A stretch of 9,334 nt of DNA, from positions 1 to 9,334 of the forward strand of contig JBCCQN010000276.1 of assembly GCA_039024315.1 (NCBI GenBank). Direction: 5' to 3'. The notes beneath the pieces were generated by a model. That model made no database searches. It was given only the letters and a program-made list of their open reading frames with translations, and was not told the DNA's origin. Positions 1 to 5,815 of this stretch are shown in pieces. The translations under genes were made by a program, and so were the position numbers. The stretch comes from JBCAWW01 sp039024315 (lineage in GTDB: Bacteria > Bacteroidota > Bacteroidia > J057). Position 1 is the first letter of the stretch; every line of letters starts with the position of its first letter.

Positions 1-802
1 CAACTACGTAATCGTCTGGAACGGTCATGTTTACTACGAAATCGCCAAAAGTGAGGGCAAATTCTCCTCTGCCGGTGAACTGCTTGTTTTGCCAACCTTC
101 AAAGTCGCTGTACACACAAAGACGAGGATACCACTGCACGACGGTAAAGAGGTAGTTATCGTCATCCTCAAAGTATTCGTAGCCACCTCGCCCCCAAGTA
201 GGACCATCTACGCGGTCGATGAGATAGTAATCCCACTCAATTTTGAGGGTATAGGATTCACCCGGCGGTAAGGCTTCTGGCAAATCAACTCGCATCATGG
301 TGCGGTTGATGATATGCGACAGGTCTTTGTCATCAACATCTTTGACCGAGTGGATACTGAAGCCGTGGTCTTTTTCGAGATAGTTGTATCGTTCTAAGCC
401 AATCATGGCCCCTTCACTCATCTGAGGCCTAATAGAACTCGGATTGAAACGTAGATTTTCGGCATTGTGGTCATGCTGATTTTCGTCCAACTGGAACCAT
501 AGATAGGTAAGCGGCTGAGGAGATTCATTGTAGTAGGTAATTTCTTCAAAACCCATGAGTCGTTGGTTGTCAACGTCCAAGGTACAGTTGATGGCGTAGT
601 CGGCGCGTTGCTGCCAATAAGCAGGGCCAGGGGCACCATCAGCGGCGCGATATTGGTTGGGATCGCGGATTAATTGGCCAAGTTGTTCGAACTTATTGCC
701 GTGATTGGATGTGTTTTGGCCAAGGCTGAGACTGATCGTTCCTGGAAGGAACAGCAATAAAAAAATCAGCCTTAGCGACTTTTGATGTGCAGAATACTTC
801 AT
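1..802 (-). CDS. Secreted M1-family metallopeptidase (aminopeptidase N-like), N-terminal part only
   Basis: This is an open frame of 267 codons that starts at the ATG complementary to 800-802 and runs off the left edge, so the C-terminal part is missing. Residues 1-28 form a signal peptide: basic start, LIFLLLFL core, probable cleavage before Q29. The mature part opens with PAYWQQRADY (60-69) and continues with the beta-sandwich pattern of the M1 N-terminal domain, including ITYYNESPQPLTYLWFQLD (88-106) and VVQWYPRLCVYSDFEGWQNK (221-240). These are typical of the M1 metallopeptidases common in Bacteroidota. The zinc site (HExxH plus a distal Glu) should lie beyond the window and cannot be checked. 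The family removes N-terminal residues from peptides; here it would act in the periplasm, at the surface or outside the cell. A T9SS tail at the missing end is possible. A plausible promoter lies at 826-857. Confidence 0.9.
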   Translation of the reverse strand, partial: MKYSAHQKSLRLIFLLLFLPGTISLSLGQNTSNHGNKFEQLGQLIRDPNQYRAADGAPGPAYWQQRADYAINCTLDVDNQRLMGFEEITYYNESPQPLTYLWFQLDENQHDHNAENLRFNPSSIRPQMSEGAMIGLERYNYLEKDHGFSIHSVKDVDDKDLSHIINRTMMRVDLPEALPPGESYTLKIEWDYYLIDRVDGPTWGRGGYEYFEDDDNYLFTVVQWYPRLCVYSDFEGWQNKQFTGRGEFALTFGDFVVNMTVPDDYVV

Positions 803-825
803 AGCAAAGGGGTAAAATTATCTGC

Positions 826-857
826 CGAAAATACTGCATTCGCTTGCTGGGAACAAA
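826..857 (-). promoter_or_regulatory. Candidate Bacteroidota-type promoter of the M1 peptidase gene
   Basis: On the minus strand TTTG (854-857) is followed by 20 bases and then TATTTTCG (826-833). This matches the Bacteroidota consensus TTTG, 17-23 bases, TAnnTTTG with one mismatch in the -7 box. Transcription would begin near 819-820, giving a leader of about 17 bases before the ATG at 802. The match is by eye only. Confidence 0.4.
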
Positions 858-870
858 CTCCTTTTGGTAA

Positions 871-943
871 GTATCTGCCAAATTAGGCTTAGTATCTACT
901 AATGGCAGTTTTGACCGCAGGTCCTAATACTACCGCAAGGTCG
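871..943. promoter_or_regulatory. Palindrome and repeat cluster in the divergent intergenic region
   Basis: This part of the 240-base gap between the M1 peptidase and the rightward gene at 1043 holds several short symmetrical sequences. There is a perfect TTAGTA-tc-TACTAA palindrome at 889-902. CTGCCA (875-880) and TGGCAG (903-908) enclose it asymmetrically. GACC-gca-GGTC lies at 913-923. ACCGCA(a)GGTC occurs twice in direct orientation at 914-923 and 932-942. ATCTGCC-AAA also occurs twice nearby, from 820 and from 873. Such a cluster between divergent genes could be a regulator binding region, but no factor is recognised and each motif is short enough to be partly chance. Confidence 0.3.
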
Positions 944-977
944 TTTTTACTGGCAAATATCATTTCCCTAGCTGTGA

Positions 978-1050
978 TTCATCATCTCTTCAACCGCTTT
1001 TTTTAGGGATTATAAGGAAAGTGAACTGAATAAATCCCTAAGATGATGAA
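978..1050 (+). promoter_or_regulatory. Split inverted repeat enclosing the start codon of the 1043 gene
   Basis: The 18 bases at 1033-1050 contain the start codon (1043-1045). They are complementary in two blocks to upstream sequence: AATCCCTAA (1033-1041) pairs with TTAGGGATT (1003-1011), and AGATGATGAA (1041-1050) pairs with TTCATCATCT (978-987). If transcribed, the leader could fold into a stem with a 15-base bulge on its 5' side that buries both candidate ATG codons. This could control translation, or it could be a DNA operator. The pairings are seen directly; the function is inferred. Confidence 0.4.
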
Positions 1051-1612
1051 AAGGCGATCAATCAAATTTAACTCCCTCCTACTGTTACTCTTATCAATCT
1101 CGTTGTTGGTAAACTTATCGGCACAGGAGTTGCAAAAGCCCTATGTATTGAGCCCTTGGGTTGGGCCTAGCATTGACCAATATGAAATCTGGCGCTTTGA
1201 CCTATTTGCTTCTTTTGGTGAAGACGTAGAATCCGTAAGCTTTTATCAGGAGGCTGAAAATATTTTTAAGGTATCGATTAAGGACCTTAGGGGAACTGTC
1301 GAGCTGAAGGAGGTAGGGCAGGCCTACATCAATAGTTTAACGAGCAAGATTGAAGATGCTATCCCTAAGCTGCTTTTTGATCATGCACAACTGGTCGAGA
1401 TGTCCGAATCTGGAAACCTGAATGTGCCTATCCGACTGCGTTTGCGCGAGGCGCAGGTGCTAAGTGGGACTATTACTCAGCTTAGACCCATGTACCTTGT
1501 GATCAGCAGTAGGACTGGTACAATCCGCGTTGATTTAGAGCGGATCATCGAGATAGAATTTGGCGGAGTTGACTTTGATACTTATTACTTGGGTGATGGG
1601 CCTGATAAATGA
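1043..1612 (+). CDS. Small exported protein of unknown function
   Basis: This encodes a 189-residue protein that I do not recognise. A clear signal peptide covers residues 1-27: an MMKRR basic start, a leucine-rich core at 12-23, and cleavage after the A of NLSAQ, the usual Bacteroidota pattern. No lipobox cysteine is present. The mature protein is mixed alpha/beta. Residues 139-172 have the form GTI-x8-VISSRTGTIRVDLERIIEIE, resembling the small beta-barrel-like repeats found in many Bacteroidota secreted proteins of unknown role. There are no obvious catalytic motifs. The first ATG is used here; the next codon is also ATG (1046), so the start is ambiguous by one residue. The gene is divergent from the M1 peptidase and convergent with the TPR gene 11 bases away. 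Both stop codons lie in one hairpin (1601-1635). Confidence 0.75.
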   Translation: MMKRRSIKFNSLLLLLLSISLLVNLSAQELQKPYVLSPWVGPSIDQYEIWRFDLFASFGEDVESVSFYQEAENIFKVSIKDLRGTVELKEVGQAYINSLTSKIEDAIPKLLFDHAQLVEMSESGNLNVPIRLRLREAQVLSGTITQLRPMYLVISSRTGTIRVDLERIIEIEFGGVDFDTYYLGDGPDK

Positions 1613-1635
1613 TTAGGCACAACCTATTTATCGGG
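1601..1635. terminator. Hairpin spanning both stop codons of a convergent gene pair
   Basis: CCTGATAAAT (1601-1610) pairs with ATTTATCGGG (1626-1635) over ten base pairs with one G-U. Inside it AGG (1615-1617) pairs with CCT (1623-1625) around a five-base loop, leaving gatt as a bulge. The TGA of the rightward gene (1610-1612) and the TAG of the leftward gene (1624-1626) are both inside. A run of eight T follows on the plus strand, but only at 1646-1653, so this is not a textbook intrinsic terminator. A bidirectional terminator or 3' end stabiliser is the likely role. Confidence 0.45.
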
Positions 1636-2586
1636 ACTTTGCTGCATTTTTTTTAGCTGCTTCAATAGCGCTTTGAGCGCTTCAGTTTCTTTATTGGCCG
1701 CCACTTTGTCTGTTCGATCTTCGAGTTGAGTATTGATCGCATTGATGCCTAGGTCAATAATTTGTGGCTTGGTACGCAGGGAGACAATCGTTCGGCCCAG
1801 CCGTATTGCCACTTCCTCTGGCCGAATCCCTAGAGAATAAGCTCGTTGATAAGCATCTAAGGCTCTCGCATAGTTATCGGCGGCTTCAAAGGCAGTACCT
1901 AAAAAGAAATGCGCCTCCTTATTACCCAACTGTATGGCTCGTTCAAAGGCAGCGATACTGCGTGGGTATTCTCCATCTGCAAGGGCCTCCTGACCCTGGA
2001 TAAGACTCTCTTTGCGTTGTAGCTCGGGGTCCTGGGAGATCAAAAATTGTTTGATTGTATCGGCTTGTCCTAAAGGCGCTCCTACTTTAAGATAATGTTC
2101 ATAGGCAATGCTGACTTGCTGCAAACTCTCTTCTTCGATGAGGCCTTCGAGTGCTTTGCCGAGGTATAGCCATGCACCGGCATTTTGGGGGTCTACTTGG
2201 GTCGCTTCGCGCAACTCATTGACCGCGGCGTTCCACTCAGTATTCTCATCTCTAGCATCATGGCTTTGCATGTAATATATTTTCCCCAGCGGATAAAAGG
2301 CTTCGGTCGAGCCTGCAGCGATGGCCTGTTTGAAGGTCCTTTTTGCAGTCGAGTCCTTGCCTAGTAGCATTTGAATTACTCCTAGATCATCCATCAGGTC
2401 CACATTGCCTGCATTCACTTCTTGACGGAGCTTACTTTCCAAGGCTTTGAGTCGCTCGGTTTTGATTTCCTCTTGCAAATGTTCGGCAACCGCTTGAAAA
2501 CCTGCGAGTTCTGCTTGCTTATCTCCAATCGCTAAGGGGGCGAGCTGGAGAAATTCTCTTTCATCTAAATCTAATTCGAGAGACAT
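1624..2586 (-). CDS. TPR-repeat protein, third gene of the caspase operon
   Basis: This encodes a 320-residue, apparently cytoplasmic protein with no signal peptide or membrane segment. It is made almost entirely of helical hairpins with tetratricopeptide spacing. The clearest repeats are near residues 95-132 (ending LREATQVDPQ), 136-170, 192-220 (ALADGEYPRSIAAFERAIQL) and 224-253 (AHFFLGTAFEAADNYARALD). The C-terminal 295-315 is lysine-rich and helical. The N-terminal 50 residues are also helical and charged but do not fit TPR well. TPR arrays bind protein partners, so a scaffold, sensor or regulator for the two caspase-fold proteins upstream is the natural inference. The gene starts 20 bases after the pseudo-caspase stop, in a different frame, with an A-rich CAAAAAC just before the ATG. 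It ends in the hairpin at 1601-1635. Confidence 0.85.
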   Translation of the reverse strand: MSLELDLDEREFLQLAPLAIGDKQAELAGFQAVAEHLQEEIKTERLKALESKLRQEVNAGNVDLMDDLGVIQMLLGKDSTAKRTFKQAIAAGSTEAFYPLGKIYYMQSHDARDENTEWNAAVNELREATQVDPQNAGAWLYLGKALEGLIEEESLQQVSIAYEHYLKVGAPLGQADTIKQFLISQDPELQRKESLIQGQEALADGEYPRSIAAFERAIQLGNKEAHFFLGTAFEAADNYARALDAYQRAYSLGIRPEEVAIRLGRTIVSLRTKPQIIDLGINAINTQLEDRTDKVAANKETEALKALLKQLKKMQQSPDK

Positions 2587-2606
2587 GTTTTTGAGCGCTT
2601 TACGGT

Positions 2607-3461
2607 TTAGGGTGTAAATGTGAAATCAGTATTATTGGCGCTTTGGGTGATACGATCCCGATAATGTCGAAAACTATAGCCTGCGCCATCTTTGCTTATT
2701 TGAGCGATCAACTGCTGGCTAAATAAGCTACCTTGTTCGTTTTCTAGACAAACCAGCTGCTTCATGGAGTTTTCAGGGCTGACAAAGGCCGAAGTCATCA
2801 TACTCGTACCTACCAAGGGGATGTGGTCAAGGGTATCTTCTTCAAAATATCCTCCCACCCCATAGGCTCGGTCGTATAACAAAGACCAACCTATATCCAA
2901 GATGACGGAGAGGGTTTTGGCCTTGATGGAAGCATCGGCGAGACTTTGCAGTAAAATTTCTTGGCAGCTATTATTTTCTGCATCGATGCTATCATAAGCC
3001 AACAAACCATATTGAGTAGGTTCGCCTGAGCGAACGCTTCCCGTTCCTGCATAAATAAAGGTAGCAGGGAAGCGTCGCGACTGAGCTACCAATTTGTTGT
3101 AAGCAATAATGATTTGCTCTCGGCTAGCATCTGCTCCCTTAAGGAGGGTAATATTGCTTGCTTGGTAGCCCATATGATCAAGGAGGCATTTTTGCCACGC
3201 GTCAATATCGAGTTCAGTGTTTTGGGTGTTGGGCCCGTTTACGCTTACCAATAAGGCGAATCGAGGAGACTTCTTACGCCTCTCGATCCATTTGCTAAAA
3301 TTTTGCAAGACTTCAGGCACTGGGAGCTGATTTTTTTTGCTCAGAGCAAGGTATTCGGTTAAGGTTTGGGAAGCCGCATCAAGCTTCTCGTCCTCAATCT
3401 GACTCAGAAATAAAGCCATGAGGAAGTCTCGATTATGTATGCGATTACGTTTGGGTAACAT
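2607..3461 (-). CDS. Caspase-fold pseudo-protease (both catalytic residues lost)
   Basis: This encodes a 284-residue protein. Residues 1-65 are helical and charged. Residues 66-255 follow the caspase/peptidase C14 pattern: RFALLVSVNG (first strand, 67-76), a helix ending in the ITLLKGADASREQIIIAYNK segment (104-123), ATFIYAGTG (133-141), LSVILDIGWS (184-193), and GSLFSQQLIAQI (244-255). In an active enzyme the third block reads YYSGHG and the fourth DSCxSG. Here the His position is Thr140 and the Cys position is Gly191, so it should not cut peptides. Pseudo-caspases often regulate an active partner, and the gene directly downstream of an active caspase fits that; the role itself is inference. 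The start ATG lies six bases after the stop of the 696-residue protein, in the same frame, with TAAGG ahead of it as a possible ribosome site. Confidence 0.82.
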   Translation of the reverse strand: MLPKRNRIHNRDFLMALFLSQIEDEKLDAASQTLTEYLALSKKNQLPVPEVLQNFSKWIERRKKSPRFALLVSVNGPNTQNTELDIDAWQKCLLDHMGYQASNITLLKGADASREQIIIAYNKLVAQSRRFPATFIYAGTGSVRSGEPTQYGLLAYDSIDAENNSCQEILLQSLADASIKAKTLSVILDIGWSLLYDRAYGVGGYFEEDTLDHIPLVGTSMMTSAFVSPENSMKQLVCLENEQGSLFSQQLIAQISKDGAGYSFRHYRDRITQSANNTDFTFTP

Positions 3462-3467
3462 ATGGCC

Positions 3468-5558
3468 TTAGGCTAAGAAAAGTGCGGATTTTTGGAGGTG
3501 ATTCGCGTTTTGAGCTAGTCTCAAGAGATGGCTCTGATCGGGAACAATGTCTTTGGCCAACAAAAAGTTGAGCATGGCATTGACTCGTTCTGGTTTAATA
3601 TATCTAACGCTCCCTTCACAATATTGGATCAGATTGGTAAATATGTCTTGCTCCTGCTTTTGGGATAGGACCAGCTCTGGGTTAAAGAACATGGGATTTT
3701 GGTTGCCGATTCTTTGCTCCATGAGGATACTTACCAATTGGGGGAGTCTCTCCCAATTATCACTTTCGGCTAATTGATGTAAGACCTCTACCAAGGAGTA
3801 AGTGAAGATACCATGTGGTTGGCCACCCATTTGCGTTTCTTGAGCACGCTGATGGGGAGAGGAGCCGATAAACAAGCCATAATCAGTAATCTGATGCTTT
3901 TGAGATTTGACTAATTCTCGATTGCCATCGGTGTCTAAGATCATACCCTTGGCGATGGGAGGCATTTGCGCCATGGCGGCGTTTAGTTCTGATACGCTTA
4001 TGTCTTCCCCTCGCTCTCCTCGGGAGTCGTGAGCTACTAAAAATCTCTCCCCATCGTTGGTCGAATGCCCCGAATAATAAAAAATAAAGCGATCTTCAAA
4101 AACGACTTGGGAGGACAAATCTTTGAAGGCTTGCAAGATATTGGCTTTAGTAGCTTGCTCATTACTTAGCTCGGCGATCAGGAGAGACTCATCTGGCCAA
4201 ATACGGTGAAAAGCTTCCTTGATTAATTTGAGGTCATTGACGCAACCATTGAGTGGTGGAACGACTTGGTATTTATCGATTCCAACTAACAGGAGGCAAA
4301 GGCGGACACTCTGAGACTGATTCATCCGAATTTCCATCTCTGCACAGAGAGGCATGAAAATATGATCTGACCAATCCTTGCGAAACCGCTCCACCGCTTC
4401 TACGATCTTTTCTGAAAAATCTTCTTCAGCCTGTTTATGGAGGAGATAGTACATACAGCACTTTAAAAACTGATGCTCTACCTTAGGCGGGCTCGCCTCT
4501 AGCGCGGTGATAGCGGCTTTATATGCACCTGCTGCCGCCAAGGCTCTTGCGTACCAAAGACTGAATTCGCTGATTTCTTCTGGTTTTCTGCTCAGTCTCA
4601 CCGACATCTCAAATTGTTTGGCCGCGGAAAGATAGCGGGAGCGTTCGGGCACATATTCTGCTAGGTCCATGAGTTGTAAACCTATGTTGAAATGCTTGCG
4701 AGCGTTCTGACGCTTGCGAAAGACAAATTGTCCTCCTTTGTGGCCTCTAACCCGTAGGGGTTCGCCCCGAGGCGTTTGCTTATCGTCCGCTGCTACTTTT
4801 TCGAGCACTTTGAAACTGAGCTCTTGGACACCAATCGATTCGTTTTTACGTAGTTCTTCCAACAAATTGGCCGCAAACGGACTATTTTCCCCAGCCGTTC
4901 CGTCGGAGACTACCTCATTGCGGCCGGCGGTAATCCCCCAACGTGAAGGATCTTGCTCTAAGCGAGTATTGGCGATGCTTTTGCCTTCGCCTGTGGCGAA
5001 CAATGAGCCTGAAAAGCACGAATCTGCCAGCAATAAGGTGTGATGGGTTTGAATGCCATTTAGGAAATCTCGAATCGTACTATTGGATACATACATTGAA
5101 AAATCATCCAGGGTAGCATCAACAGGGATCCAATAGCCTTGCTCCAAAAACTCATCGTACCAGCCATGGCCGGAGTAGTATAAAAGTAAATTGGCGGCGG
5201 CTTCTTCCTGTTGACTGCTACGACGAAGATTTTCGTCTTTACAGACCTGAGCTACCTGCCGCATATACTCAATGATGTTGCGACGAGTAGCTTCCCCTTT
5301 GACTAAATGAGAGAAGCGTTCGGCACGGCCGCTACATAAAAAGTAAACGTTTTCCTCATCAAACTCATATTCTTCCAAAAGCAGTTCGAGTAGGTCTTCA
5401 GCGTCCTTCACACAGTTTTTAAGCGGAGGAATCCCCCGTGTGTCATAGTCGTCTATGGCGACGATCAACAGATAGTTGGTACGAGTAAGGGTTTGTTCCC
5501 AACTGCCAGTAGGAGTAGCGGGATCGGGAAATAAATTGCGAGTCTTTGGTGCTTCCAT
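3468..5558 (-). CDS. Double caspase-domain protein: active C14 domain, TPR-like middle, Cys-less second caspase domain
   Basis: This encodes a 696-residue cytoplasmic protein with no signal peptide. Domain 1 (about 28-282) is an intact caspase-like cysteine protease: LLIVAIDDY (30-38), PPLKNCVKDA (44-53), LLLYYSGHG (124-132) with catalytic His131, LLLADSCFSG (175-184) with catalytic Cys181, and a small-subunit-like part with GITAGRNEVVSDG (208-220) and SPFAANLLEEL (226-236). Residues about 285-410 form helical TPR-like hairpins. Domain 2 (about 417-632) repeats the fold: LLLVGIDKY (422-430), PPLNGCVNDL (434-443) and FYYSGHS (493-499) with His498. At the Cys position it reads LDTDG (541-545), so Cys is replaced by Asp544. 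A helical tail (633-696) follows. By family analogy domain 1 may prefer a basic P1 residue, which is not established here. It is the first gene of the operon with the pseudo-caspase and TPR genes. The target is unknown; cell-suicide or defence roles are known for some bacterial caspases. Confidence 0.92.
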   Translation of the reverse strand: MEAPKTRNLFPDPATPTGSWEQTLTRTNYLLIVAIDDYDTRGIPPLKNCVKDAEDLLELLLEEYEFDEENVYFLCSGRAERFSHLVKGEATRRNIIEYMRQVAQVCKDENLRRSSQQEEAAANLLLYYSGHGWYDEFLEQGYWIPVDATLDDFSMYVSNSTIRDFLNGIQTHHTLLLADSCFSGSLFATGEGKSIANTRLEQDPSRWGITAGRNEVVSDGTAGENSPFAANLLEELRKNESIGVQELSFKVLEKVAADDKQTPRGEPLRVRGHKGGQFVFRKRQNARKHFNIGLQLMDLAEYVPERSRYLSAAKQFEMSVRLSRKPEEISEFSLWYARALAAAGAYKAAITALEASPPKVEHQFLKCCMYYLLHKQAEEDFSEKIVEAVERFRKDWSDHIFMPLCAEMEIRMNQSQSVRLCLLLVGIDKYQVVPPLNGCVNDLKLIKEAFHRIWPDESLLIAELSNEQATKANILQAFKDLSSQVVFEDRFIFYYSGHSTNDGERFLVAHDSRGERGEDISVSELNAAMAQMPPIAKGMILDTDGNRELVKSQKHQITDYGLFIGSSPHQRAQETQMGGQPHGIFTYSLVEVLHQLAESDNWERLPQLVSILMEQRIGNQNPMFFNPELVLSQKQEQDIFTNLIQYCEGSVRYIKPERVNAMLNFLLAKDIVPDQSHLLRLAQNANHLQKSALFLA

Positions 5559-5616
5559 TACCCCAATAAGGTAGGCAGAAATTTCCCGCTTATAAAATTG
5601 TCTTTTTGAGGTTCTT

Positions 5617-5812
5617 TTGTCCTTTTTCGCAAAAAAGGCAGCAAAAACCCGGCCCCCGACGGCACGGCCCCAGCCAAGGCGCCTTATTTGATTATGCTGA
5701 GCGTTGGTATGTCCGCCGCTCGGGAAATGGGGGGGCTAAGTCCCGAAAGCTTTCGGGAGGTTCGCGGCGGACTAGATTTTTTGGTCCTTTGGTAGCAATG
5801 ACAAAAGGACAA
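5617..5812. repeat. Palindromic noncoding element with terminal inverted repeats (candidate MITE-like or dispersed repeat)
   Basis: This 196-base stretch fills most of the 257-base gap between the SDR gene and the caspase operon. Its ends are a perfect 10-base inverted repeat, TTGTCCTTTT (5617-5626) and AAAAGGACAA (5803-5812). Inside are CCTTTTT-cgca-AAAAAGG (5621-5638), a 10-base palindrome AAGGCGCCTT (5676-5685), a 9-base inverted repeat GTCCGCCGC/GCGGCGGAC (5711-5719 and 5764-5772), an 18-base perfect palindrome TCCCGAAAGCTTTCGGGA (5741-5758), and GTCCTTT/AAAGGAC (5784-5790 and 5804-5810). It has C- and G-runs unlike its surroundings. I see no convincing coding frame and no obvious target-site duplication. 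It ends three bases short of the SDR stop codon, so it may also supply the 3' end of that transcript. Calling it mobile depends on finding other copies. Confidence 0.5.
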
Positions 5813-5815
5813 CCA

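Noticed and set aside
418..639. Leftward open frame of 73 codons in the left part of the window
   Set aside because: It is a shifted frame within the M1 peptidase gene, whose frame runs unbroken from 802 to the edge with clear family motifs.
2607..3461. Calling the pseudo-caspase gene a pseudogene
   Set aside because: The frame is intact over 284 codons, the fold's strands are kept, and it sits tightly between two intact genes; loss of catalysis alone does not show decay.
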